DNA of 64,000 nucleotides from positions 1,998,530 through 2,062,529 of the forward strand of contig OX365947.1 in assembly GCA_947247005.1 (NCBI GenBank), given 5' to 3'. The notes beneath the pieces were generated by a model. The model was given only the letters and a program-made list of their open reading frames with translations. It was not told where the DNA came from and did no database searches. Below, piece by piece: positions 24,401 to 33,363 of this stretch. Source of the DNA: Spisula solida. Lineage: Eukaryota > Mollusca > Bivalvia > Venerida > Mactridae. The position numbers and the translations under genes were made by a program. Numbering within the stretch: position 1 is the stretch's first letter; the number at the start of each line of letters is the position of its first letter.

Positions 24401-27340
24401 TAGGCTTTATAAACAGTAGGTCTATAGCACTTCCACTGGATAACAGAACAGATGAATGTGCCTTGGATCTGTCGCTTGGTTAAGACCGAATACTGTCTGT
24501 TTTATGGTTGAGCACAAGTCTAAGATCGAGTACAAACTAAGGACTAGAGTTGAAAGCCTATGATTGGGCGTCAAACAAACAAGTGGCACAAAAAGTACGT
24601 TGGACATAAAATGAAGTTCTATCTTTATGTGCGTAAATTGATCACATATGTTGTTTTTTCAAATTTATTCCGAGGAAGTACCTCATCTATATGCTGTCAT
24701 TCATAATACAAATATGCAACTAAATACATCCTACATAAACTGTTCATTGGTTGGTTACTTATTTGGGACAGTCATAATATAGTTAATGGATCTAACGTGC
24801 GTTTAAGAACATGGTATCCAGTGTGATAATAATCGTTTAATTAGTGTCGGGTCTTGTTTCAAAGACGTAGATCTATATGGATGATGCACAATATATTTTG
24901 TTTTATTTATAATTGTTGAATAACATGTTCCACAGTGAACTTCCAACCCGGTGCCTAACTTTTTAGAAGAAAATATGAAGCAGAATGTGAAGACCGATAT
25001 GATTTTTTTCACAAATGTGCGCAATTGTACTATTGATCCCCGGAAACGCCATGGCTGGACCTTCCTGTGTGTTATTTTCCCGCGGGTCGAGTTCGTGATT
25101 AAGGGGTACAATGTTATATAGAACATGTATGATAGCAGGCAATTTACGACATTCGTTTCAACAATATAGAGCCCTATATATATCAGTAAAGAAGTCGAGT
25201 TTGCTTCATTAATTGGTTTGACGTCATACAACGTTGCGTTGAAAATTAGCGTGTCTTGTGTGTATACAAGTATTACAAAATATACATTCATTTGTTAATT
25301 ATTCAATGGAATTGTACCAAACTTTCAGTAGCAGACAATTAAACTCTATAGATTATGATTCTTTCCATAGTTTATGCCTAATTAACGATATCCCGTGCCA
25401 AAATGGAGTGAAAATTACGTAAATTTCGTAGCATAATTACTGAATATCAAACACGAATATGTAATTACTTTTGCAATCAGACAGAAGAGTTGTCATTTTT
25501 CAACTATTGTAAATAGTTTATTTTTGTGCAACCGTCTATTAACTGCATAATTAATCACTTTTCCGGTGGTCACTTTTGATGCGTGGTCCGCGAAATGGCG
25601 CCAATAATAACGTCGTCAGACGCATGACGTCATGTCCGAATTCCACCGGAAATGACGTCATAATGTTTTGACCCCTACTTGTTTACATCTTAACCCGTTC
25701 GTACGATGTTTAGATGTAATATTTCAAGGTTCCTTATGTGCATACAAAATAGGCCCAAAATAGGCCCGCGGCACTCAACGTAGTATAACAAAATAGGCCC
25801 AAAATAGGCCCGTGGCACTTGGGGGGTTAAACAACTGTCTGTAAATTTCTCTTTACTAATGAAAAACAAGCTTTTTCAACTCCAGTTTGGTCAACATGAC
25901 CTGTTCTGTTCTACTTTTATGAAAATAGGCTCATAAGAAGCACCTTGTGATGCAGATTTCAAATATGTATGAGCCTTTTATGGTCGTAAGTAGCACTTAT
26001 TACCACTGGTGAACATTTATTGAGCATTTTCATTTTTTGATGACATTTTACACGAAACACTTCATTAGAAAATGGTGTTAGAAGTACAAGTAATTTTAAG
26101 CTTCAAAAAAGACAATAATTATACTGGTCAAACTGAAATAAACAATCAAGTCATCAAATCTCATTATTCATGAGCCGGGTTACTTTTATACTTAGCTAGC
26201 GATTTGTACAAGCAGTTGTTCTTTTTTGTGTCTTTGGTGCTTTGGTGATGCTGTTGATTGTAATTATCCGCGGTGTTCGACTGCATGTATTTTGTAATGA
26301 GGAACACTATAAACTTTTATATGGAAAAAAAATTAGATTCTATGTAGCTACACAACACTACATATTTTCTATTTCACATGACTGAACGTCATTCGTACCG
26401 ACAAAACATTTTTTAGAGAACTTTGTAATGTTTTTGTTGTTTATTTTGAAAGAACTATTATTCTATGCATTAGTCAGAATGATAATGCCAAGTAACTTTA
26501 AAACCACTTTAGGACTTATGAGTTATAATACTGATATTCATAAAACATGCATGCTTGGTAAGCCAATGTGCGGTCGGGTTGTCTTTGATAGAGTTATGTC
26601 TTTGTATTTGGATCATAAAACCATTATGCCATTGTTTATGATAATACCATACGGTTATGGCTAAACTAAATGCGTATTGAAATAGTTTTTTTATACCTTA
26701 TTGAGACAATCGGTTTTACACTTTACACGTGTAGTTTACACAGATGTTGATTATAAAATTAGTCGCTGAGGTGCCCTGAGCAATGTATGAATAGTTGAGT
26801 ACCGTGTCATCCAGATGGCTGTGCCGAACGCCCCGATAGTCATTACGTCGCAATCATGACGTCATTTTGAAGCCATCTCTCAACTGTTAGCGCTAATAAG
26901 CAGCGAACTTGCCAAAATGAAACTTTCACTGTTTAGAAATCATTTATAGAATGTTTACTGATTGGACAATATTTTCTGTAGATTTTATTTAGTTTGAAGG
27001 AATAATGTAAAAAATACTTACACATGGAGTCCCCGAAGTACCATACATCCCGGGCGTATATATCCACTAGGACCGCCGGCATGCAAACTGTCAATACTAA
27101 AATATCCGCAATACATAAATTCACCAAATAAATATTTACAGAAGTTTTCATATTTCTGTTCAAACCGACAACCAGTATCACTAACATATTTCCTAAAACT
27201 CCAAATAGAAATATCAAACCCAGGAACACTGTGAACACCACTTGGGACCCTAAATTAAAATATGGCGTTTCTTGCTCGCTGATGTCCCCGGATATGTTGT
27301 CCGCCATTTTGTTCACTTCCGTCGCATTGCTAATGCTCAT
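5467..27340 (-). CDS. Class A (rhodopsin-like) neuropeptide-type GPCR, two coding exons
   Basis: Spliced CDS of exon 27022-27340 joined to exon 5467-6422 (319 + 956 nt, 424 codons plus stop), encoding a seven-helix plasma-membrane receptor expected to signal through G proteins. Visible: N-terminal sequons NAT (residue 5) and NIS (15); TM1 about 34-57 with the conserved GN (N51); TM2 with LCIAD (D79); Cys107 at the TM3 start and Cys188 in loop 2, the usual disulfide pair; ERY at 131-133 in place of DRY; TM5 about 198-221; TM6 with FHLPYR at 269-274 where CWxP is common; TM7 ending NPIIY (314-318). The ENTVVHASVLTLIAISVERY stretch and LPYR in TM6 resemble the GHSR/TRH-receptor/CNMamide-receptor branch of peptide receptors; the ligand cannot be told. 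The 20.6 kb intron is mostly repeats. The family call is strong, the subfamily is inference. Confidence 0.9.
6478..6532 (+). mobile_element. Solo arm of the foldback MITE
   Basis: Matches the outer arm (AATACCACGGACTTTTGGCT, then ACAGGTCCAAAGTC) but ends after about 50 bases. Just inside the GPCR intron next to exon 2. Confidence 0.5.
7208..7435 (-). mobile_element. Mariner-type MITE, copy 1
   Basis: Terminal inverted repeats of the form CAGGGTGTTAAAAAAGTT (left end slightly decayed: GGATGTTAAAAAAGTTCG), TA at the right flank. Non-autonomous Tc1/mariner-like. Confidence 0.6.
7507..7905 (+). mobile_element. TTAA-flanked MITE, copy 1
   Basis: Member of a seven-copy family with inner landmarks AACTCTTGCAAAATTAGTAT and CATTCTGTCGTCAACTAT. 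The terminal repeats (GATAATGTGACTT at the right end) are recognisable, but the TTAA is degraded at the left. Non-autonomous; in the GPCR intron. Confidence 0.65.
7955..8180 (+). mobile_element. Partial SINE-like copy
   Basis: Shares GGGCATGTTAAAGAACCAAG and TTTTCGAAAAGAG with the element at 11655-11995, then AAGTCAGGGACAAACTATTC. It has lost the CGCTATATAAA end. The open frame here (7898-8182) is not a gene. Confidence 0.4.
8770..8925 (+). repeat. Dispersed repeat C, copy 2
   Basis: TTAGTCTGGTTCACGACATT, AACAGGCCACGTGCCCCTCC and AGCAGGTAATAATG as in copy 1. Confidence 0.5.
9193..9506 (-). mobile_element. TTAA-flanked MITE, copy 2
   Basis: Starts after TTAA with AGCCCCAAGATCTCTCC; contains GACCAATAATTGACGACA and loses its inner third and one end. 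Mirror partner of copy 3 in the large inverted arrangement. Confidence 0.6.
11655..11995 (+). mobile_element. SINE-like element with GCGCTATATAAA tail
   Basis: Contains ACCGGGCACATTAAAGAACC near its start, CACATGCGCCCTTGTGGTTG centrally, and ends GAACGCGCGTTCGCATG..GGGCGCTATATAAAGC before a T-rich run. This is the layout of a SINE-like family I associate with marine invertebrates. It is inserted inside one arm of the large inverted duplication; the other arm lacks it. Confidence 0.55.
12785..13873. repeat. 34/43-bp mixed minisatellite
   Basis: About 28 units of CTGACTGAAGCAACAGGCTG, TCGGAATGGGATGT (34 bp). Some carry a 9-bp insertion (CGTGTTTGA), making 43. Runs of the short form sit at 13490-13810, while long forms alternate elsewhere. 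Open frames in three minus frames are by-products of the 34-bp period. Lies in the spacer of the inverted duplication. Confidence 0.9.
15426..15797. mobile_element. TIR element with GTCCCCTACCGGTTTT ends
   Basis: Ends GTCCCCTACCGGTTTT and AAACCGGTAGGGGAC; CCCTCCGTCCGTCCGTCCGT near the left end; an internal duplication of a GCTAGGTTTATGAAACTTG unit. Type I associate with bivalves. It interrupts the right arm of the inverted duplication. Confidence 0.6.
15900..16260 (+). repeat. Dispersed repeat F, copy 1
   Basis: GATATTAAGCCAGA.. and a set of loosely repeated GCTGAATGACCTAGTTTCAG units. Related stretches are at 40866-41097, 42223-42680, 49553-49610 and a short piece at 10085-10125. Confidence 0.45.
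16431..17482. repeat. 28-bp minisatellite
   Basis: About 37 units of AACACCAATACACGAAATGA, CACATGGA with variants C/A (CACATGG or CAAATGG, CACC or CAAC). One interruption with non-repeat sequence at 16534-16556. Inside the inserted block of the right arm. Minus-frame proteins (HFVYWCFHVSF units) are artefacts. Confidence 0.9.
17600..18009. mobile_element. TIR element with ATACCCCCAGA ends
   Basis: Ends ATACCCCCAGA and TCTGGGGGTAT; ACCGACGGACCAACAGACCA near the right end; an internal near-duplication of GCCGACGATATGCA. A bivalve-type dispersed repeat by resemblance. Confidence 0.55.
19088..19465 (+). mobile_element. TTAA-flanked MITE, copy 3
   Basis: TTAA on both sides; termini AGTCCCATTATGCC and ..ATGTGGTT. 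Contains CTATTTCCAAAAAGCAATAA and AACTCTTGCAAAATTAG. The open minus frame at 19109-19378 is a by-product. Confidence 0.7.
19605..19765 (-). mobile_element. Reverse-oriented LINE 3' tail fragment
   Basis: AATAAAGACTTTATTTAAAG followed by CCCAGTCTTCCCTGTGAGCC and ATTAACACATTTACATA: layout of a reversed LINE 3' UTR. It lies 280 bases before the plus-strand LINE C-terminal fragment but in the opposite orientation, so it is a separate insertion. Confidence 0.35.
20044..20890 (+). pseudogene. LINE ORF2 C-terminal fragment with 3' UTR
   Basis: The 131-codon frame to 20439 contains FCKFRCGVAPIRIETGRYEG, LTERICQNC and EDEAHVLLSCDLYTDLR, the Cys/His-rich C-terminal region found after the reverse transcriptase in many mollusc LINEs (FRxGxxxLxIExGRY..CxxC..EDExHxLLxCxxY). 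Everything N-terminal is absent. The AT-rich tail to about 20890 ends ACGAAATAAAGAATATATAT, resembling a LINE 3' UTR with microsatellite tail. Which LINE clade is uncertain. Confidence 0.65.
20911..21061. repeat. Foldback element (hairpin) with CGAGTGATCACAG arms
   Basis: A long, nearly perfect inverted repeat: GTGATCACAGAAAATTAAT on the left and TTAATTTTCTGTGATCACG on the right, continuing outward to ATTTGTTGATTTTGGTG and CACCAAAAATCAACAAAT. Directly downstream of the LINE tail. Confidence 0.65.
22163..22238 (+). other. Degenerate tRNA-like sequence (Thr-TGT-like)
   Basis: An anticodon arm GCTGG..CCAGC surrounds TTTGTAA (anticodon TGT) and a perfect T arm reads CCGGGTTTGATTCCCGG. The D arm is poor and the acceptor arms do not pair, so it is a tRNA pseudogene or SINE head rather than a working gene. 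Confidence 0.4.
22982..23240 (+). mobile_element. tRNA-derived SINE-like element
   Basis: Head with A box-like GGTGGTCGCTTGGGTA and B box TGGTTCGAATCTC, then a body with CACCGGGTACGTTGCTAACT. No intact acceptor stem. Lies in the GPCR intron. Confidence 0.4.
25556..25655. repeat. Short inverted repeat with TTTTCCGGTGG ends
   Basis: Left TTTTCCGGTGG and right CCACCGGAAA, with ATGACGTCAT inside. A small MITE-like unit. Confidence 0.4.
27022..27340 (-). CDS. GPCR exon 1 (extracellular N-terminus to start of TM3)
   Basis: Residues 1-106 plus the first base of codon 107. It starts at the first ATG of the open frame (MSISNATEV); a second in-frame Met at residue 12 is a less likely start. It encodes TM1, the first intracellular loop and TM2. 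The donor reads T|GTAAGT, a strong consensus, at 27021-27016 on the minus strand. Reading past it gives only a short unrelated tail and a stop, which supports splicing here. Confidence 0.9.
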
Positions 27341-28537
27341 GTTTTTATTATTTTATCAATTGTAAGTATTTGGTATGTTTATCCGTCCGTTGTCCAGTTT
27401 CCAAAAAAATATTCTCAGTTCAAAGATTTATTTTAATACTCCATGAACAGTACGCAAGCAAACACTCAGAATTTACATGCGAATTTCGATAATTATAAAA
27501 TTCGTTCGATACCATACGGTATAATAATTTAATAATTTTAGAATTTGTTAAAGAGCTTTGCAAAAATATCTTTAACTATATAATTATACTAGTGTCACAA
27601 TCGTACGTGCCTAATATTCCACAATATTGTTTCCGCTACGACTCGCCTTGTATCAATTATCAACAGAAGAAACAAACGCCAAGCGCTTGATGTGCGTTCC
27701 AAAATAACAGAAAAGAAAACATTACACTTCACTGTTTGAAAAAAGTTGAAAACATATAAGGAATTATTTATCCTGGAATATGTCCCCGTTAAACTGCATT
27801 CATAAAAAAACTACTAGTATGCTTAAGTAATTCATTTCTGCGCTATAATTATGTCAATGTATTGATTGCATTAGATCCACATTCTACCTTCAATTCCTAT
27901 TGCGTTCTGTTGCATGTGTTTAGTAGTATTGCCCAGTTTGTCATGGACACTTTCAAGGCGATGGCACTTCTAGAAAAAAGCATAATGTTAGTATTCGTTA
28001 TCTATTGAATATCTTCAGTGACGTGGGAAAACAACTTCCTCCAATAATATTGACGACACACGGCGTTTTGACACTACGACAATGCCAAGTCAGTGTAGAT
28101 ATGTCTTGTATATGGTACACTTAACAATGTGAGTACAGTTAGGCTAACATAATTAATAATGTACAACGAGAGTAATCGTGTTTGATACCCTCTAGACCTC
28201 AATGTCATAAGGAACCGACAATAAGATAGTTCTCAAAATTAGTTAAAGGTCACCAAAACTATATTTAAGTCCGTTTTCTGTGCTTGACTATTTAAGTTGA
28301 GTGCAGCCTTCCCTGTCGGATTTTAGTACATGTATAGCGTTTTATAAAACCTATTCTATAATTAGTGTTTATCAACATCGATTACTAGTAACAGACATTT
28401 TTTTTTGAAATAATAAATAAATAATGCTTCTTCACCAAGAAGCAATTTAAAGTCATTCAAGGTGGAGTACTAGCCTCGTTAACCGCCGTGCCTACACATG
28501 CAAGCGATGGCGTGTGGGTCTAACCATGAAATTTTAA
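27341..28537. other. Upstream region of the GPCR
   Basis: About 1.2 kb between the GPCR start codon and the first repeat. AT-rich; I cannot point to a TATA or initiator with confidence. Probable place of promoter and 5' UTR. Confidence 0.35.
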
Positions 28538-28670
28538 CAGAACAGAACAGAACATACATTTATTAAGACTTGTAACAAGTACATTGTCTACAAACACTGA
28601 TATATATACATAAATATATAATACAAAATACACGTGATAAATGGGTTAGTAACGGAGAGAAAAAGCATCA
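28538..28670 (-). mobile_element. Reverse-oriented LINE 3' tail fragment
   Basis: Starts with tandem AACAG units (AACAGAACAGAACAGAAC), then ACATTTATTAAGACTTGTAA: reversed 3' UTR layout of a LINE. No coding part present. Confidence 0.35.
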
Positions 28671-28717
28671 ATAACGTTAGTAACATTTAAAGTTTTTTTT
28701 GTTTTTTTTTATCCTAC

Positions 28718-28985
28718 AAATATACTTCACACATTCTATGAACATACAGATATACTTCACTCATTCTATGAACATACAGATATACTTCACACATTCTATG
28801 AACATACAGATATACTTCACTCATTCCATGAACATACAGATATACTTTACACATTCCATGAGCATACATATATACTTCACACATTCCATGAACATACAGA
28901 CACACTTCACACATTCCATGAGCATACAGATAAACTTCATACCTTCCATGCACATACATAAATACTTCACACATTTCATTAACAA
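28718..28985. repeat. 30-bp minisatellite
   Basis: About nine units of ATACTTCACACATTCTATGA, ACATACAGAT. Period divisible by three, so both strands look open; no real gene signals. Confidence 0.85.
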
Positions 28986-29420
28986 TATATAATGGTGTGG
29001 TGGTTTTGGTGAGGAATACAATACACAATTCAAACATATTGTTGTTCGGCACCCCTTAAAAATGCGATCGTTAATTTAGCCATTAAAAAAACGAGATTGT
29101 TCGCGCTAATTGTGCTTAATCATAATTGGCGATGCACGCAAACCACGGATTTCTTGGGGTTTTAGCTATAATTAGTATGCGTGAGCGCGATTTCTTCATG
29201 TATCACCTCGTGATTCAGTTCTCATATTTAATACAACGTTAATTGCAAGTAATACCGTGACAAAAAAAGATAAATTTCACTAGCACAACGGAACCATTAC
29301 GACAATGTTATAATTATTCATAAGTCCTCGGAGAGTTCGCAATCGATGGAAATACTTATCTAGTACAAGCCTTGTCTTGTTTAAAAGATAAATCTAAATA
29401 TATTCCCCCGTAATTCCGTG

Positions 29421-29788
29421 AAGCAATACCACGTGGTCTTTGGCTACAGGTCCAAGACGAAATTTGTCAACATGCTATGAAGTATACGCCACACTAAGGG
29501 GAACATTATTTACTTTTCATGAAATATTAGATCTTTCCAGCAGCTTGACCATTTCTTCTAGCACCCTATGAGACCTACAATTTCCACGGTTTAACAGGAT
29601 GCTTAACAAAACGACTCAGCTACTGTAAAAAGGTCTTATTATTCCTGGAAAGGAAATAAGTCTCCCCTAGCGTGGCGTGTATTTCATAGAAATCGGTGAA
29701 GAAATAAAATACTTATAGCTATTTTTGTTTTCCAATGTTGACAAATGTCGTCTTGGACCTGTAGCCAAAAGTCACGTGGTATTGCTTC
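29421..29788. mobile_element. Foldback (palindromic) MITE with CACGTG ends, copy 1
   Basis: The outer arms AGCAATACCACGTGGTC and the reverse complement at 29760-29788 pair over more than 100 bases, with TGGCTACAGGTCCAAGACGA shared. An RNA of this element would be one long hairpin. Confidence 0.7.
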
Positions 29789-29976
29789 TCTGTAATTATA
29801 CCATTCCCTGTCATGGCAGAGATAAAGAATTAGAATTTTTCTCCAATACATTATCTTCATTATATATTTCTGGATGTCTGGCAAAATTGTACAAGAGGGA
29901 TTTTTTCGTCTTGTTCTAGTTTCTCAAATCAGTTTTGTTTTCTCCTGTACACTTGTGTGGCTGTTTATAGCACGGA

Positions 29977-30228
29977 GAATTTGACATGAACCTGACCTTT
30001 ATGCATGAATATATTACGAGGTTCTTGCGATGAATGTATAAATTTCCGCGAGCAAATCATGCAATATCGGTCCTTTCGATTTGTGTTGGTATTACACCCC
30101 GGGCGTCTTCGTGATACTCCCCGCTTATGAAAACATACAACCGGGGTAATAAATATAGACCATATATCCGCTGTGAAGTTATGCTTATAGAAGGTCGATA
30201 GTCGTCTCGAATTCTCCGGACTATACTA
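29977..30228 (+). repeat. Dispersed repeat D, copy 2
   Basis: Second copy of the repeat at 2222-2478, same strand. No termini or coding identified. Confidence 0.6.
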
Positions 30229-32221
30229 GTGTTGCATATAATTATTATACATAAGCAATAAACGAGTCTGACGTGTCAAGTAGTACGCGTACATAGTTAT
30301 TGAACATTGGTACATGTAGTATGTATTCGTAGTGGATGTTTAGTTATATAGTTATGTACATGCATTTAGTAAACATTTAGTTGCATACAGTACGTACACA
30401 TTTAGAAAACACTGGCATATAGTCGTGTGTCGACATTAAATTAGATATGATTAGGGGTCAATATTCATATAATTGTATGTACTCATTCAGTGATCCCTGG
30501 TCGTTTATATAACCTGTCGAATATATGCACATTTAGTGAACACTATATACGCGTATATGTACTCTGCTAGTGAACACTAGTGGTACATTCGAATACGAAT
30601 GTACACAATTAGAGAGCACAAGTGTAATTATACTCATTAAGTGAATATAATTCTACGAAGTCTGAAGACATAAAGTGTCTAACTGATAGATCGGTGCAAA
30701 TAAAGCAAGCCATAACTATAACATCAGCAGACAATAACAAATTCAAACTCGTCAAATGTTAAGCACAAAAATTTAATGTACTTACTCACTTTCAGATTTA
30801 GGTCATAAAGCTAGACGCTCTAATAACCATTCTTTTATCATGGCTACGGCAATTTACATTGATGTTAACAGAGGCGGTGTGGCTAAATCCGATTATAATT
30901 GATGGGGTGTGTCTTAATTCTCAAAGGAATGAGTGCAATTACTACAGTGCAGGATAATATTATCCTGCACTGTAGACATACAATTCTATTGTTCTTTACT
31001 TCGGTCAACGTGACCTCTATCGATTTTCTTGGTCGAGTTGTATTAGAGTCCTCAACTTTAAAATCACAACACCGTGGTATTGATTTTATTGGACATTTTA
31101 ATCGGTCAGCATTGTAATACATTTAGACACGCCTTATGTTTACAAAGTGACAGCCAATCACTGGTCAATGATATAAATTAGAAAGAAAACTTAACGCTCG
31201 GCTGTTTATTTTGTCTCGGGCTACGCCCTCGACAAAATAAGACAACCTCGCGTTTGCGTTCTCTTTCTATTACCTATTAAATAAATATAATACACATAAA
31301 GTACATAAAGAAACGCTCATGAATGTTACATTGTCCCCATAGGGTTACGCTTTATTCTATAGCTTTCTTTGAAGGTCACACAGAACAATGGGTTCGGTGT
31401 GCTTCGATTGCTAACAAATTAAAGTTGCTGTGGTTTTCGGTTTCAAAACTTAGCCTTTTTAGCCAATAATTCTTGGAAGAAATTGCTAAATGTGTTATTT
31501 TCCGGAAAATGCTATTTCAACAACTTGCATTTAAAACCACCAGATAAGAGTCACATGTGAATACAATTTTAGAACTAAGGCAGGGATACCTGGGAACAGG
31601 TAGACAAAAAAATGACTGGTATGCGTAGCACAGGAAGAAAATGACATACTGACCAAAATGACCGGTTTAATATGAAGCCATATGGAGAAAATGTAACATG
31701 TGCGTTTCTTTATGTACTCAATGTAGAATTGAATGAGCGAAATTTAACAATACAAATGCGTTTGACAAATAACGGACGTTGTTATTCTCAATTGATGGTT
31801 ATTTCTAGGACAGTTGTTGTTTTTTTATTAGTTTCTGTATATTTTGTTTCTTAATGAACAAGACTCGACTCTCCCAGACTGCCGTATCAAGTTACTATAT
31901 TCAATCTCGTAAAATCAGGCGCCATAGCGAGGGACTCGGTTTATATTTCCATTTCCTCATTTAAATCTAAAAGCAACTACGGAAAATGCAACTTAGATTA
32001 CTCATGTAATTTGTTAAAACAATATTTAGTTCGTAATGTGTTTTAGGTCTACAAGTTGAGGACTAGAAGACCAAAGGGTCCCCCGAATCGCTCACCGACC
32101 TGCTCGATATTGAGTATAGGAGTTTCAAGATTTTTGGACTAAATACAGCTGATTTTTTTTTACCTTTCATTGGTTGTAACTGTGTAACGAATAGCGGAAT
32201 ATACATGTAGCCGGTTCAAGA
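30229..32221. other. Intergenic AT-rich DNA
   Basis: Contains a perfect inverted repeat at 30945-30975 (GTGCAGGATAATATTATCCT), a CGGGCTACGCCCTCGACAAA repeat piece at 31215 (related to 36715 and 54565) and diverged duplicates of sequence beyond the 51-bp array. No gene seen. Confidence 0.4.
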
Positions 32222-32530
32222 AAAAGAACCGAGCTCTAACTCAGAGAAAATGTTTAAATCTATATTAAAATCATACTTATCCGCAAATCTAACAAAGATA
32301 AATTAAAAACACTCGGGTTATTGCTGTTTACCTATTATATCAGGATCTTTTAATAGACTATTTTAAATGTCAGTATTTTCTTTTTTGTATTGTCTGCCAT
32401 TTTATTGATGCTTTTGAATGTTTGTATATATTTATGCTTGTTTTGTTAGATGACCCCTTGGGAGATAAGCCCTAGGCTTAATGGGTATATCATCGGAAAA
32501 TGAAGTTATTATCATTATTATTATAACTAT
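32222..32530 (+). mobile_element. LINE-like 3' end with ATT-rich tail
   Basis: A short frame ending SEKMFKSILKSYL then a stop resembles LINE ORF2 C-termini. It is followed by a 3' UTR-like stretch containing GGGAGATAAGCCCTAGGCTT and a (TTA/ATT)-rich end at about 32505-32527. 5' truncated. The assignment is by resemblance only. Confidence 0.4.
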
Positions 32531-32794
32531 GACACAAGTTTTGAAATTTGTTGCTAATCCAACTAGTACGAGGGGTGATGTGGACGTTTGCTCTAAAACG
32601 TTTATTTAAGGTCAGGTCGGTATAAAAGTAACAAAAAAGCGGCTTTTATCTATTATTGATATAAATCAAAACAAATATCTAAAACCAATTTTTTTGAATC
32701 AACAGTTATACGCTACCATAGCAACACATAAATGCTTGAACGAAACTCATATCCAATAGATAAGTCAATTGTACTACAGGCGATACGAGCGGCT

Positions 32795-33015
32795 ATAGCC
32801 CAGCCAGGATGGAAATCCAGTGACGCAGCGGTCGACTTCACTATAACGGTGTAAAACCAATTATAAAGGCTTATTCTGTACACACAACCGCAATTTCAAT
32901 GCTAAACTTACATATTAAACTTCGCTCTACCTGTTCAGACAATGGTTTTGATTTTCTGCGTACACATTAACTGCAACGTCACTGTCACAATATCCTAACT
33001 GGACTGTATAAACAC
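32795..33015 (+). repeat. Flanking duplicate, left copy
   Basis: GTGACGCAGCGGTCGA, AACCAATTATAAAGGCTTAT and AACTGCAACGTCACTGTCAC recur in the same order at 37325-37545, on the other side of the 51-bp array. Confidence 0.65.
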
Positions 33016-33084
33016 TCACTTTGTCTACTTGTCACAGGTGAGCTAAAATTAAAAAACAAACATTACCAGTGGATGCACAATAGC

Positions 33085-33312
33085 TCGTATAACTCCAACG
33101 CGATAAATTGCAATACAAAAACAAACACAAAATCCGCTATATTTATCATTTCTGAATATTTAGGAGCATGAAAACTTTACATGTTGTGCTAAATGTGTGA
33201 ATGCTTTCATTGGTAAGTGTTACGGTCCTTGATTTTAATCCATAACAAAAATATAGGCAATATTGTGTTGTTTTTTTTACTGCAATTTATCGCGTTGGAG
33301 TTATACAATGTT
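33085..33312. repeat. Inverted repeat beside the 51-bp array
   Basis: TATAACTCCAACGCGATAAA, then TTGCAATA at 33090-33117 returns as its reverse complement at 33281-33308. Ends about 50 bases before the array. Confidence 0.55.
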
Positions 33313-33363
33313 TGCGTCAAAATATGTCACATAAAGGATGAGCAAATGTCACATTTATGCCAT

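Larger units (their letters stand above)
20900..27020. other. Remaining 5' part of the GPCR intron
   Basis: Holds the foldback at 20.9-21.06 kb, a tRNA-like piece and a SINE near 22.2-23.2 kb, and a short tandem of AAAATAGGCCC at 25745-25820. The 162-codon minus frame at 24803-25291 and smaller frames have no recognisable homology. Otherwise featureless AT-rich DNA. Confidence 0.5.

Noticed and set aside
24803..25291. 162-codon minus-strand frame with hydrophobic stretches
   Set aside because: No motif I can name, no splice partners, inside the GPCR intron on the same strand. Not supported as a gene.
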